A stretch of 64,000 bases of DNA from an uncultured Thermomicrobiales bacterium (GCA_902806355.1 CADCWI010000092.1:1-64000), one strand, 5' to 3'. Numbered from the stretch's first letter, positions 29,465 to 38,740 are shown. Translations and numbers: made by a program. Notes: a model not told the origin generated them from the letters alone.

Positions 29465-29493
29465 AGTATATCATTTCGGGTTCTGTCAATCAA
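29465..29493 (-). promoter_or_regulatory. Promoter of the nusA-infB operon
   Basis: On the minus strand -35 TTGATT (29488-29493), a 17-base spacer and -10 TATACT (29465-29470). An overlapping TTGACA lies 4 bases further downstream, but its spacing (13) is too short. The transcript would start near 29458, leaving a leader of about 145 bases. The rest of the 419-base gap (29494-29732) shows a plus-strand TATAAA at 29523-29528 and no gene. Confidence 0.7.
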
Positions 29494-29732
29494 TCGTAGG
29501 CCCGTGACCGAGGCTCACATGCTATAAATAGGCGGCTTTCGGGTGCGAGGACCTTTGTCGCACTCCACCATGGCGGGTTGGCCGAGTTTCTCCCGTCACC
29601 CGTCCGAAGTGTTTCACCAGCCTTCGCGATGGTCAACCGCTATCCCGCCTCGTACATGAAACACGCTCCCACGAAAGCCACCGTTCATACCGTCCAGGAT
29701 TCCGTGACTAGTGTCAAGACGAGAAAGGCCCC

Positions 29733-30308
29733 ATGACTCATTCGGGTTTGAATCACCGGCTCAGGCAACGCTCGCGACGTGCCGGGGCCATGATCGGCGT
29801 ATCCATGGCACTCACGATCGCCCTTTGCCTGGCCGGGTTTTCCGTCATCTATGCGTCGCTCGACGATGTTCTAGGGGACTTCGTCTCCAGGGAGCAGGCG
29901 GCGGCGAATGTCGAGCCACCACCCGACGACACGCAGGTCGCTGCTCAGGAACCAGTCGCGACACAAGCCCCGGCGGAACAGGTGCAGCCGACGGCAGCTC
30001 CCACCGTTGCTCCTGAACCGACAGCACCGCCAACCGAGCCACCGGCTACGCCACCTGACACGGCTTTTACGCCGGACTATCAGACATCCAGCAACAACAC
30101 GCTGAACCTCCGCTCCGGACCCTCCAGTGAAGGCGGGGACGCAACCGTTGTCGCCGTGATGCCGCCCGCCTCTCCTCTCCAGTACCTCAACGAAGACGCC
30201 CCGACGGATAATCCGGCACAGGACGGGAATCGCTGGATGCGGTTCGTAACGGAAGACGGTGATGAAGGCTGGATCCGGGAGATCGATGTCGAACCCTATC
30301 AACCCTGA
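29733..30308 (+). CDS. Membrane-anchored SH3b-domain protein
   Basis: 191 residues. A basic N-terminus precedes one transmembrane or signal-anchor segment (about 18-40). A Pro/Thr/Ala/Glu-rich linker (58-110) leads to a C-terminal bacterial SH3-like domain beginning NTLNLRSGPSSEGGD and ending EGWIREIDVEPY. Such proteins usually project the SH3b domain outside the cell, where it binds peptidoglycan or proteins. ATG at 29733 follows GAGAAAGGCCCC. No enzymatic domain is present. It precedes tyrA by 66 bases; no functional tie is evident. Confidence 0.85.
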   Translation: MTHSGLNHRLRQRSRRAGAMIGVSMALTIALCLAGFSVIYASLDDVLGDFVSREQAAANVEPPPDDTQVAAQEPVATQAPAEQVQPTAAPTVAPEPTAPPTEPPATPPDTAFTPDYQTSSNNTLNLRSGPSSEGGDATVVAVMPPASPLQYLNEDAPTDNPAQDGNRWMRFVTEDGDEGWIREIDVEPYQP

Positions 30309-30374
30309 CATCTTTCGCACGGCATTGTTCAACGTTGGCGATGACAGTACGGACAGCGCGGGAAGGGCATTTCG

Positions 30375-31373
30375 ATGCAGAGCGTAACGATCATCGGACT
30401 GGGCCTGATTGGCGGGTCGATCGGGCTCGGCCTGCGTCGCTGGTCCTCTGCGAACGGTGATGCGCTTCGCATTGTCGGCTTCGATGAAAACATCGACAAG
30501 CAGTCCAGGGCCAAGGCAATCGGCGCCGTTGACGCAGTCGAATGGTCGTTGGCCAAATCGCTGTCGAACGCCGACGTCGTGATCGTCGCGACCCCGGTCG
30601 GGGCGATGTCCACGATCTTCGAAGACATCGGTCCCCACTTGAAGCAGGGCGCGGTTGTCACCGATACCGGTTCGACCAAGGCGGATGTCCTCGACTGGGC
30701 GAGGACCCTGCCGTCCCATGTCGATTTCATCGGCGGCCACCCAATGGCGGGCAGATCGGAGAGTCTGGAAGCCGCTGATGCCGATCTTTTCACGGGCGCA
30801 ACATGGGTAGTCTGCCCGTCCGTGACGGCAGCCGAGAGTTCCGTTCGCACAGTCCTGGGAATCATCGCCGCGGTCGGGGCCGACGCGTTCTTCGTCGATC
30901 CGACAGAGCATGACAGCTATGTAGCGGGAATCAGCCACCTGCCTTTCGTCGTTGCTGCCTCACTCATGGAGACCGTCGCCAACGACCAGGCATGGCGGGA
31001 CATGAAGACCCTTTCGGCCACCGGCCTCCGCGACACGACGCGGCTGGCACTTGGAAATCCGCAAATGCATCGCGACATTCTGCACAGCAACAGCGCTGCT
31101 ATCTCCCGCTGGATCGATTCCTTTACGGCGACGCTGCAGAACCTAAAGACGGAGCTGGAGGCGGGCAATGAGGAGGCGGCCGATTCCTTGCTCGCATTTT
31201 TCACCAAGGCCCAGGACGACCGGGCAAGCCTGGAAGTCGTGACCAGCCGTGTATCGGAACAAGCGACGCTGAGCGCCGCCGAGATGTCGAAGGAAAACGT
31301 CTCCGAGCAGATGGGACGGATGTTCCTGGGAGGGCTGGGACGGCGGCGTGCCCCACGCAACCCCAAGAGCTGA
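30375..31373 (+). CDS. tyrA: Prephenate dehydrogenase (TyrA family)
   Basis: 332-residue NAD(P)-dependent dehydrogenase that makes 4-hydroxyphenylpyruvate from prephenate in tyrosine synthesis, or acts on arogenate. N-terminal Rossmann motif IIGLGLIGGSIGLGL (6-20), VVIVATPVGAM, TDTGSTKADV, then FIGGHPMAGRSESLEAAD and the helical C-terminal domain with HDSYVAGISHLPFVVA. No ACT or chorismate mutase domain is attached. ATG at 30375 follows GGAAGGGC. aroA or pheA are not adjacent; aroQ lies 5 kb downstream in another unit. Confidence 0.93.
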   Translation: MQSVTIIGLGLIGGSIGLGLRRWSSANGDALRIVGFDENIDKQSRAKAIGAVDAVEWSLAKSLSNADVVIVATPVGAMSTIFEDIGPHLKQGAVVTDTGSTKADVLDWARTLPSHVDFIGGHPMAGRSESLEAADADLFTGATWVVCPSVTAAESSVRTVLGIIAAVGADAFFVDPTEHDSYVAGISHLPFVVAASLMETVANDQAWRDMKTLSATGLRDTTRLALGNPQMHRDILHSNSAAISRWIDSFTATLQNLKTELEAGNEEAADSLLAFFTKAQDDRASLEVVTSRVSEQATLSAAEMSKENVSEQMGRMFLGGLGRRRAPRNPKS

Positions 31374-31379
31374 CGGTGA

Positions 31380-31868
31380 TCAGGGGACGATCCGCCAGCT
31401 TTCGGGGAGCTCGTAGTGGAAGAGTGAGCGCGTCGGTCGTCCTTCCCTCCGGATCCGTCCACGGCCGCGACGCGCGAGATCAGCGTAGCTATTGTGAATC
31501 TGGATAATCCGCTTTTCCTTGAGGTTGATGACTACCAGCCCTAAACGCGCAGGGACCATGCTTCGGCTCCTGGTCAACCCGTCAACCACCCGGAAAGGTT
31601 GGTGGCGAACGTCGTCCTCGGAAATGATCGCTTCCTCGTAGCCGCTGGTGACTCCTTCGACATTATGCTCGTCGAATATACTGAGGCCACCGAGGACCAT
31701 GCTCGCCCATTCCGGATCATAACGGCGGGCATCAAGCAGGAGATCCTGTATGCGTTGCGGGCCATGACTGCAGGCTGCGGCGATGACTTTAAGACCATGC
31801 CCGGGCCCGACAAAACTCACCGCACCGGTCGCATCGACAACATTGAATCGAAACACGTTGGCTGACAT
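31380..31868 (-). CDS. Conserved-looking hypothetical protein
   Basis: 162 residues, soluble, no signal peptide or membrane segment. The N-terminal half alternates beta-like strands (VFRFNVVDATGAVSFVG, LKVIAAAC), the middle has an acidic stretch, and the C-terminus is Arg-rich (ARRGRGRIRREG) and ends ELPESWRIVP. I do not recognise the family. Translation is supported by GGAG 7 bases before the ATG at 31866-31868 and by ordinary GC-rich third positions. It converges on tyrA with only 6 bases between the stop codons. Confidence 0.7.
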   Translation of the reverse strand: MSANVFRFNVVDATGAVSFVGPGHGLKVIAAACSHGPQRIQDLLLDARRYDPEWASMVLGGLSIFDEHNVEGVTSGYEEAIISEDDVRHQPFRVVDGLTRSRSMVPARLGLVVINLKEKRIIQIHNSYADLARRGRGRIRREGRPTRSLFHYELPESWRIVP

Positions 31869-32011
31869 GATCGCTCCGGCAGTGGACCCGTGAACCGATG
31901 GCGCGTGTTCAGGAGACAGAGTGCCTGCGCCATCTCCACAGTCTCATCGGCGGCGTACTGTACCATATGTGCATGGTTGACCGGCGCGAAACAGCTCTCC
32001 AGGATGACACC

Positions 32012-32485
32012 GTGAATGACTCCGATCCCACACAGACGCCTGAAGATCCTGCTTCATCGAAAAAGTCCCGCATAGACCGGGAAATAGAGGAGATCCTTTC
32101 GCGTAGCGACAACGTGCTTCCGCTTCCTCCGCGGGATTCTCGACGCACGCGGCCGTCCATTCAGCGGCCGGTGGCTGGACCGTCACCTTCTTCGCTTTCA
32201 AACACCGCGGCCCAATGGCGCACGCAGATTCTTGCCGCGCCCCTCCTTCTTGGACTGTTCGCCGCGATACTTGCGTTCATCATCTCGGGAAGCTCGCCCT
32301 TGCTCGCGAACCTGTTTGCCTTCGCCGCAGTCGTCCTTGTCCTGCTGCCGATAGTGCAGCGCTTCCGAAGTCCAGGATCCGCGCCTGAAGCCAAGATGTG
32401 GCGTGGACAGGTCATCGACCCGCGCGCAGGAGAGTCGTCACCTATCTCTCAGATCAGGCGGTGGTGGTCATCGCAGCGAGGCTGA
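32012..32485 (+). CDS. Small two-helix membrane protein
   Basis: 157 residues from the GTG at 32012, which has AGGA 7 bases upstream; ATG codons at 31967 and 31973 in the same frame are alternative starts. A hydrophilic, Ser/Pro/Arg-rich N-terminal part (1-70) precedes two hydrophobic segments (about 77-96 and 98-115) and a polar tail ending RRWWSSQRG. Function unknown. The first part contains the charged stretch SRIDREIEEILSRSD, which may be a short amphipathic helix. Next to the Nudix gene, 65 bases upstream. Confidence 0.65.
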   Translation: MNDSDPTQTPEDPASSKKSRIDREIEEILSRSDNVLPLPPRDSRRTRPSIQRPVAGPSPSSLSNTAAQWRTQILAAPLLLGLFAAILAFIISGSSPLLANLFAFAAVVLVLLPIVQRFRSPGSAPEAKMWRGQVIDPRAGESSPISQIRRWWSSQRG

Positions 32486-32550
32486 TGGCGAGGCTCCGCT
32501 TCAGGCAATGAGGCGAGGCTGTCCGTACTGGCCTGATCGAGGAAGACTGC

Positions 32551-33270
32551 ATGCCCCAGGTTGTCTCTGACATTGTCGATGTCTACGTGTTTCGCCGGCT
32601 CAACGCTCGTATCCAGTTCCTGCTCCTGCAACGCAGGCCCGACGTGGCGCTCGGTCAAACATGGCAGTCGTTCCACACCAGGCTCGAGCGCAACGAAACC
32701 ACGATCGACGCAGCCTACCGCGCCGTTGAAGAACTTGCCGGGCTTCACGTGAGCGCCGTGTATTCCGCAGATTACGTCAACCAGTTCTTCGACGATACTC
32801 GTGATGTCCTGGTCCTGGCGCCAGTCCTCGCCGTCAACGTGAACCCGCAGGCGCCAGTGCGGCTCGACCCGGATCTGCGTGACTGCGCCTGGCTCGATCG
32901 TGACGAGGCGACAGTCCGACTGCCATTCTCGGGGCAGCGTTGGGCAGTTCGACACATCGACGAAATCATGAGCATCGGCCATGTCGAGTCTGAGCTTTAT
33001 CGCCTGACCGTCTCTGATCCCCCCGCTTCCGGTCGGCACATAACGACATCCGAGAACGAACGGGAAGCACCGGTTCCGGAGAATGCCGCACCGTCTGGAG
33101 ATGACGGCGGCTGGATCACCACCCCGCCCTTGGAGCACCGGGAGCAAGCTCACGACATCCATGACGAGGCAGAGGGCGTGAAAAGCACCGTTCACGGACC
33201 GGAGCATGACGGAGATACTCAGGCAACCAGCCCGACGATTCGTACAGATGTTCGCACTGTGTCCGAATAG
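32551..33270 (+). CDS. Nudix-fold protein with a degenerate Nudix box
   Basis: 239 residues. The first 150 fit the Nudix fold of the NudB-like kind: VYVFRR..IQFLLLQRR, LGQTWQSFHTRLERNETT, then a helix AAYRAVEELAGL (54-65), then the last strand DCAWLDRDEA. The usual REUXEE metal-binding helix reads RAVEEL, so the first and last catalytic glutamates are Ala and Leu, and the leading Gly is absent. Hydrolase activity is therefore doubtful. Residues 155-239 are a disordered, acidic and His-rich tail. ATG at 32551 follows GAGGAAGA. It might instead be a nucleotide-binding regulator. Confidence 0.75.
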   Translation: MPQVVSDIVDVYVFRRLNARIQFLLLQRRPDVALGQTWQSFHTRLERNETTIDAAYRAVEELAGLHVSAVYSADYVNQFFDDTRDVLVLAPVLAVNVNPQAPVRLDPDLRDCAWLDRDEATVRLPFSGQRWAVRHIDEIMSIGHVESELYRLTVSDPPASGRHITTSENEREAPVPENAAPSGDDGGWITTPPLEHREQAHDIHDEAEGVKSTVHGPEHDGDTQATSPTIRTDVRTVSE

Positions 33271-33280
33271 CTTTTATACT
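33252..33280 (+). promoter_or_regulatory. Candidate uvrB promoter
   Basis: A perfect -10 TATACT at 33275-33280 with a weak -35 (TCGCAC) at 17 bases. It overlaps the end of the Nudix gene and would give a leader of about 100 bases before uvrB. I could not recognise a LexA operator in it. Confidence 0.45.
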
Positions 33281-33386
33281 TGAGGGCTAGCCTTCGAGTC
33301 CCCACCGAACGACACGCTGGCCCTACGGTGATCATCGTGTGCAACCCTATTGTGGCTCATAGTCCCGACACCCATCAGGGGGAATC

Positions 33387-35399
33387 ATGCCCAAGTTCGA
33401 AATTGTCTCGGAGCTCAGACCGACGGGCGATCAGCCGCTTGCGATAGAGCAGTTGAGCGCGGGCCTCGACGCGGGGGAACGCCTCCAGACGCTGCTCGGC
33501 GTAACCGGCTCTGGAAAAACGTTCACGATGGCGAACGTGATCGCACACGTCAATCGGCCGACCCTGATCCTCGCTCACAACAAGACTCTCGCGGCGCAAC
33601 TCTACAGCGAATTCAAGGAGTTTTTCCCGAAGAACGGCGTGGAGTACTTCGTCTCATACTATGACTACTATCAGCCGGAGGCGTATGTTGCTCGAACGGA
33701 TACGTTTATCGAGAAGGACGCTGACATCAACGAGGAAATCGACAAGCTGCGCCACGCGGCGACTCGCTCGCTGTTGACCAGGCCGGACACGCTGATCGTG
33801 TCCTCGGTGTCCTGCATCTTCGGCCTCGGAACGCCCGAAGAATACGCCAAGACGACCGTCAATCTTCGTCGTGGAAGCCAGTTGAGGCGTGACAAGGTCA
33901 TCCGGCATCTCATAGACATTCAGTACGACCGCAACGACATGACACTGACGCGCGGCACGTTCCGAGTCCGCGGTGACACGCTCGAGGTCTACCCCGCATA
34001 CGAAGAGATCGCTGTCCGGGTCGAGTTCTTCGGTGACGAGATCGAGCGAATCGTCGATGTGGATCCACTCACCGGCGAGATTCTCGTCGAGCGCCCGGAA
34101 GTCACGATCTATCCGGCAAAGCACTTCGTGACCAATGCCGAGAAGATGAAGGCCGCCATCGCCGACATCGAGCAGGAACTGGAAGACCGGCTCAAGGAGC
34201 TCGAAGGCCAGGGTAAGGTGCTTGAAGCGGCTCGCCTGCGTCAGCGCACGATGTACGACCTGGAGATGATGCAGGAAGCGGGTTATTGCGCCGGCATCGA
34301 GAATTACTCGATGCATCTTTCACGGCGGCGGCTGGGCGAGCAGCCCTCCACCCTGATCGACTACTTCCCCGATGATTTTCTGCTGATCGTCGATGAGTCA
34401 CACATCACGCTCCCGCAGGTTCGCGGCATGTTCGGCGGCGACCGGTCTCGCAAGGACGTGCTGGTCGAGCACGGGTTTCGCCTTCCTTCCGCTCGTGAAA
34501 ATCGCCCCCTGACGTTCCAGGAATTTGAGGGAATGATCCACCAGGCGATCTTCGTCTCGGCGACTCCCGGGCCGTACGAACATGAGCATTCGTCGCAGAT
34601 CGTCGAGCAAGTGATTCGTCCGACCGGTCTGCTGGACCCAGCTATCTCCGTTCGCCCCACGAAGGGCCAGATCGATGATCTGCTCGCCGAGATCAACACC
34701 CGGGTCGCTCGAGGAGAACGGACGCTTGTCACGACCCTCACCAAACGCATGGCGGAAGACCTCTCAGATTACCTCAAGGAAATGGGCGTCCGCACGCACT
34801 ACCTGCACAGCGAGATCGACACTTTCGAGCGTATCGAGATCCTTCGCGATCTGCGGCTTGGCATTCACGATGTCGTCGTGGGAATCAACCTGCTCAGGGA
34901 GGGCCTCGACCTGCCCGAAGTCTCATTGGTTGCAATCCTCGATGCGGACAAGGAAGGATATCTCCGCTCCGAGGGAGCCTTGATCCAGACGGTCGGGCGA
35001 GCCGCGCGGCACGTGGATGGCCAGGTCATCATGTACGCCGACACTATGACCCGTTCGATGAAGGCGGCGATCGACGAGACGTATCGTCGACGCAAGATTC
35101 AGCTCGAGCACAACGAACGGCATGGAATCGAACCTCGCGGCATCGTCAAAGAGATCCGGGATCTCACCGAGCGCGTCCGTGCCGTGGCTGAAGAGACTGT
35201 CGAGTATCAGACGGGTGACGTTGGCACGGGGGTCATCTCCCAGATCCCGAGAGACGAGCTGACCCGGATGATCAAGGATCTGGAATCACAGATGAAGACG
35301 GCTGCCAGAGATCTCGAGTTCGAGAAGGCGGCGCTCATTCGTGACCAGATCGTTGAGCTGCGGAGAATCATTGAAGCGGATCCCGTGGTCCACGTGTAG
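33387..35399 (+). CDS. uvrB: Excinuclease ABC subunit B
   Basis: 670-residue damage-verification helicase of nucleotide excision repair, working with UvrA and UvrC. Walker A GVTGSGKT (38-45), [16 protein letters not shown], the damage-binding beta-hairpin [15 protein letters not shown] in [12 protein letters not shown], helicase motifs V and VI ([27 protein letters not shown]), and the C-terminal UVR domain ([20 protein letters not shown]) that contacts UvrC. Length is typical. ATG at 33387 has AGGGGGAATC upstream. uvrA and uvrC are not in the window. Confidence 0.97.
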   Translation: MPKFEIVSELRPTGDQPLAIEQLSAGLDAGERLQTLLGVTGSGKTFTMANVIAHVNRPTLILAHNKTLAAQLYSEFKEFFPKNGVEYFVSYYDYYQPEAYVARTDTFIEKDADINEEIDKLRHAATRSLLTRPDTLIVSSVSCIFGLGTPEEYAKTTVNLRRGSQLRRDKVIRHLIDIQYDRNDMTLTRGTFRVRGDTLEVYPAYEEIAVRVEFFGDEIERIVDVDPLTGEILVERPEVTIYPAKHFVTNAEKMKAAIADIEQELEDRLKELEGQGKVLEAARLRQRTMYDLEMMQEAGYCAGIENYSMHLSRRRLGEQPSTLIDYFPDDFLLIVDESHITLPQVRGMFGGDRSRKDVLVEHGFRLPSARENRPLTFQEFEGMIHQAIFVSATPGPYEHEHSSQIVEQVIRPTGLLDPAISVRPTKGQIDDLLAEINTRVARGERTLVTTLTKRMAEDLSDYLKEMGVRTHYLHSEIDTFERIEILRDLRLGIHDVVVGINLLREGLDLPEVSLVAILDADKEGYLRSEGALIQTVGRAARHVDGQVIMYADTMTRSMKAAIDETYRRRKIQLEHNERHGIEPRGIVKEIRDLTERVRAVAEETVEYQTGDVGTGVISQIPRDELTRMIKDLESQMKTAARDLEFEKAALIRDQIVELRRIIEADPVVHV

Positions 35400-35445
35400 G
35401 TACGGCGTACGTCGGCGGGATCGTCGACTGAGGGGACATTTTGGT

Positions 35446-36405
35446 ATGACACAACGAAATCCGGCGATCGCCCGGCGACTTCTGACGAGCATGCTGGCAC
35501 TTCTGTGTGCCCTCGGAGTCATGAGCCCCTCCCTGGCGCAGGAGTCGACTCCGGATCCCGAACTCTCCGCTCAGCTTCCCCCGGCTGACTTGCCGACGAT
35601 GAACGAGCAGGGATTCGTCTTCGAGCTGGAGTCGACGTTCACGGGATCATTGGCGGGTGTGCCGACCGAGGCACCTGTCTACGAGATGACCGTGCGGCAA
35701 CAGGATCGGGCTTCGGTCGAGGCCATCGCGACCAGGCTCGGCATCGAGGGCGAAGTGACTGATCAGGGTGGAAGCACCTTCGCCGTCGAAGGGAATGGCA
35801 GTCTCTACGTGACGCCCGGCCTTGCGCAGTACATCTCCGCAGCCGAATTGCCGGAGGGCGAGCTCCCATCCGACGAGGAAGCGATCGCCTACGCACGCGA
35901 GTGGCTTCGACAGACGCAACTCCTGCCAACCAACGTCGGCGAGGGCGCGATCGAGACACGAGTGGAGTCCCCGGCGCGGGTGATCGTCACGTTCAAGCCC
36001 ATCGAACCGGAGGACTTGTTGTCGTCAAGCCCCGGCATTGCGGTCGTGATGGGCCCGAACGGAGCCATTCTCGAAGCGTCGTTTCGCTGGGCAGACCTTC
36101 GTGCCGCCGATGTGTACCAACTGCGCGACGCGGAGGCCGCATGGCTGGAAGTGGCTGAGCGACGAGCCTATCTCCAGGCCGCCGTTCCAGCCGATGTCTT
36201 TCCGCAAGGATCCGCCGTTACCGGAAGCGCCGACTACTCGGCAGTGAGCGTCTCGTACACCACCTCCGGCGTTCCCGGTGAAGCACAATACCTGCAACCT
36301 GTGTTCGTCTTCACCGGTCGGTTGTCTGCGGCTGGGTCGGACCAGGCCTATCCCATCACGGCATACGTGCCGGCGCTCGTCAACAGCGAGGAGCCGGTCG
36401 GATAG
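35446..36405 (+). CDS. Putative secreted protein of unknown function
   Basis: 319 residues. Signal peptide: basic ARR, hydrophobic LLTSMLALLCALGVM, cleavage likely after SLAQ (about residue 32). The mature protein is acidic and Ala/Glu/Pro-rich, with repeated beta-like segments (VYEMTVRQQDRASVEAIATR, STFAVEGNGSLYVTPG, ESPARVIVTFKPIEPED) and a repeated shape reminiscent of two PepSY-like or YycI-like lobes, which I cannot confirm. No catalytic motif is seen. ATG at 35446 has AGGGG 10 bases upstream. Located 46 bases after uvrB. Confidence 0.75.
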   Translation: MTQRNPAIARRLLTSMLALLCALGVMSPSLAQESTPDPELSAQLPPADLPTMNEQGFVFELESTFTGSLAGVPTEAPVYEMTVRQQDRASVEAIATRLGIEGEVTDQGGSTFAVEGNGSLYVTPGLAQYISAAELPEGELPSDEEAIAYAREWLRQTQLLPTNVGEGAIETRVESPARVIVTFKPIEPEDLLSSSPGIAVVMGPNGAILEASFRWADLRAADVYQLRDAEAAWLEVAERRAYLQAAVPADVFPQGSAVTGSADYSAVSVSYTTSGVPGEAQYLQPVFVFTGRLSAAGSDQAYPITAYVPALVNSEEPVG

Positions 36406-36534
36406 TGCGTCAACCGCTATCGCTCCCGAATCGAGGCGCGACACCCCAGGCGGCGGTAGGTCGTGATACTTGGTTTTACGGCGGCCATCTTCGAGGGTGG
36501 CCGTGCACACCCGGGGAGGGCAGAGAAACAGCTC

Positions 36535-37029
36535 ATGGACCAGATGCCGGTCATTCTTCTGATCAATGGGCCAAACCTGAATCTGCTTGGCAAGCGGGAA
36601 CCCGGCATGTACGGATCCACCTCACTGATGTCGATCGTTGAGGAACTCACAACCGTGGCTGCTGCCGGTGATTCCGCGTTGGAGCTGGTGGCATTCCAGT
36701 CGAATCACGAGGGTGCCATCCTCGACTTCCTGCACGAGCACGGATTTTCCGCCGCTGGGATCATCATCAACGCCGGGGCACTCACGCACTATAGCTACGC
36801 GCTCCGCGACGCCCTTGCCGCAGTGAGAGCCCCAGCCATCGAGGTCCATATCACCAATATTCACGCCCGGGAGGAGTTCCGCCACACGTCGGTGATCTCG
36901 CCCGTTGTGATCGGACAGATCGCCGGACTGGGCACCGACGGGTATCGCCTGGCCCTGGAATGGCACCGCCGTCGAGTGTCATCCGGTCGCGGTGAGGATC
37001 GCGAGGCAGACATCCATGCGGGTCATTGA
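36535..37029 (+). CDS. aroQ: 3-Dehydroquinate dehydratase, type II
   Basis: 164-residue dodecameric enzyme of the shikimate pathway. The motif LLINGPNLNLLGKREPGMYG (8-27) contains the catalytic Tyr26; QSNHEGAILDFLHE and INAGALTHYSYALRDAL contain substrate-binding residues; EVHITNIHAREEFRH contains the catalytic His. ATG at 36535 is preferred; another ATG 9 bases on is possible, and longer extensions are not family-like. The 3' end overlaps the M24 peptidase gene, the common aroQ-pepP-efp arrangement. Confidence 0.95.
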   Translation: MDQMPVILLINGPNLNLLGKREPGMYGSTSLMSIVEELTTVAAAGDSALELVAFQSNHEGAILDFLHEHGFSAAGIIINAGALTHYSYALRDALAAVRAPAIEVHITNIHAREEFRHTSVISPVVIGQIAGLGTDGYRLALEWHRRRVSSGRGEDREADIHAGH

Positions 37030-38077
37030 GGAGCTGGGACTCGATGCGGTCCTCATCACCAGCGGCACGAACCGGCGCTACCTGACGGGGTTCTCCGCCG
37101 AGGACCATGCACCGGATGAGTCGTCCGGCGTGGTGCTGGCAACCAAAGAATCCACAACCCTCTTCACGTCACCAACAAACCTTCCATGGGCCAGAGCGGA
37201 AGTCCGCGCCACCGTCGACGTTCGTCCAGCCGCAAAGCGGTGGGCCGCGGCCGTTGGCGAGCGCGTGCGGGCCAACAACATCAAACGCCTTGGCTTCGAG
37301 GACGCGACCACGACGTTCGCGGACTACGCAGCGCTGCACCAGGAAATACCCGATGTCGTCCTCGTTCCTGTGGGTGACCGAATCGATGCGGCGCGACGAG
37401 TGAAGACTCCGGACGAGGTGGTGTCGCTGACAGAAGCCCTGCGGATTACCGATCTAGCATTCGAACGGGTGAATTTGGAAGTTCGATCGGGAATGACCGA
37501 GATCGCGGTGGCGGAGGCAATCCGCCACGCCCTCCGGGAGCTGGGCAGCGAAGGTGAGGCTTTCCCCACCATCGTGGCGTCCGGCCCCAACGCCGCGAAA
37601 CCACACCATGCCCCCGGACCCCGAACGATCGTCGATGGTGAGCCAATCATCATCGATATGGGTGGCTGCGTGAATGGCTACCGCGGTGATCTGACGCGAA
37701 CCGTCTGGGTAGGACAGCCATCTCAACAAGTTGTTACCATGTATCGGGTGGTTCTTGAAGCACAACGTGCAGCCGTTGCGGCCGTCCGGGAAGGCGTCGA
37801 GGCCCGATCTGTCGATTCCGCCGCTAGAACAGTGTTCTCGGAGGCAGGGGTGGACCATGGCGTCCTGCACAGCGTCGGACACGGCGTCGGCCTCCGGATC
37901 CATGAAGCTCCGTCGCTCAGCCAGGCTTCCACTGACACACTGGAATCCGGCAATGTCATCACGATCGAGCCGGGATTGTATCTCCCTGAATGGGGCGGGG
38001 TCCGCATCGAGGATGTAGTTATCGTCGAACCCAACGGGTCACGTAACCTCACCGGTGCGTCAAAGCGAAGCCCATGA
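36992..38077 (+). CDS. M24 family metallopeptidase (Xaa-Pro dipeptidase/aminopeptidase type)
   Basis: 361-residue creatinase/aminopeptidase-fold enzyme expected to cleave peptides with proline in second place. The N-terminal domain (1-130) resembles creatinase_N (LDAVLITSGTNRRYLTGF). The catalytic domain has the metal ligands in PIIIDMGG, NGYRGDLTRTVWVG, SVGHGVGLRIHEAP, VITIEPGLYLPEW and GVRIEDVV. The GTG at 36992 overlaps aroQ by 38 bases and gives a family-like start RIARQTSMRVIEELGLD; an ATG at 37016 with GAGG upstream is an alternative. Upstream of efp, the usual neighbour. Confidence 0.9.
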   Translation: MRIARQTSMRVIEELGLDAVLITSGTNRRYLTGFSAEDHAPDESSGVVLATKESTTLFTSPTNLPWARAEVRATVDVRPAAKRWAAAVGERVRANNIKRLGFEDATTTFADYAALHQEIPDVVLVPVGDRIDAARRVKTPDEVVSLTEALRITDLAFERVNLEVRSGMTEIAVAEAIRHALRELGSEGEAFPTIVASGPNAAKPHHAPGPRTIVDGEPIIIDMGGCVNGYRGDLTRTVWVGQPSQQVVTMYRVVLEAQRAAVAAVREGVEARSVDSAARTVFSEAGVDHGVLHSVGHGVGLRIHEAPSLSQASTDTLESGNVITIEPGLYLPEWGGVRIEDVVIVEPNGSRNLTGASKRSP

Positions 38078-38179
38078 CCGCATTTCCGTGTTGAGGAAGA
38101 CCGTCCGTGGAACAGACGCTCGACACCTGAGACGACATCATCGGCAAGTCAGTGTGAGAGGAAAGAAGGAGCGGTTTGC

Positions 38180-38740
38180 ATGATCGATACTGGAGAGATT
38201 CGAAAGGGAAGTACGATCGAGCTGGACGGCCGGCTCGTCAAAGTGATCGATTTTTCCCACAACAAGCAGGGTCGCGGTTCGGCGCAACTTCGGATGACGC
38301 TCCGAGATCTCCGGACCGGCTCCAATACGCAACACACGGTGATGGCCGGAACCAAGTTCGCTCTTGTGCGACTGGAACGGCAGCATGTCCAGTTCTTGTA
38401 TGCCGATGGCTCCCATTTCCACTTCATGGATACGGACAGCTTTGAACAGATCATCCTTGATGAAGTCACCGTCGGGGACGCGGCCAGATTCTTCAAGGAG
38501 CAGGACGTGATCGATCTGCTTACCTACAATGGAGAGCCGATTGACATCGAGCTTCCGACATCGGTCACACTGACCATCACCCAGACGGATCCCGGGTACA
38601 AGGGAGACACCGCGACCGGCGGCAACAAGCCAGCGACATTGGAGACAGGACTCGTCGTGAACGTTCCGTTGTTCCTGAGCGAGGGCGACCGGGTCAAGAT
38701 AGACACTCGAACCGGCGAGTACATCGAGCGCGTCGGCTAG
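38180..38740 (+). CDS. efp: Translation elongation factor P
   Basis: 186-residue three-domain factor that relieves ribosome stalling at polyproline. The KOW-like domain I holds the tip loop NKQGRGSAQ (28-36); the residue equivalent to E. coli Lys34 is Arg32, and the usual Pro-Gly before it is Gln-Gly. Then the RMTLRDLRTG strand, the OB domains and the C-terminal signature VNVPLFLSEGDRVKIDTRTGEYIERV. ATG at 38180 has AGGAG about 8 bases upstream. No EarP, EpmA or YmfI modification gene is in the window. It lies between the M24 peptidase gene and accB. Confidence 0.96.
   Translation: MIDTGEIRKGSTIELDGRLVKVIDFSHNKQGRGSAQLRMTLRDLRTGSNTQHTVMAGTKFALVRLERQHVQFLYADGSHFHFMDTDSFEQIILDEVTVGDAARFFKEQDVIDLLTYNGEPIDIELPTSVTLTITQTDPGYKGDTATGGNKPATLETGLVVNVPLFLSEGDRVKIDTRTGEYIERVG

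Noticed and set aside
29494..29732. Possible riboswitch or T-box upstream of the SH3-domain protein
   Set aside because: Only a short stem (GTGCGA/TCGCAC) and a TATAAA are seen; no recognised riboswitch core or T-box sequence.
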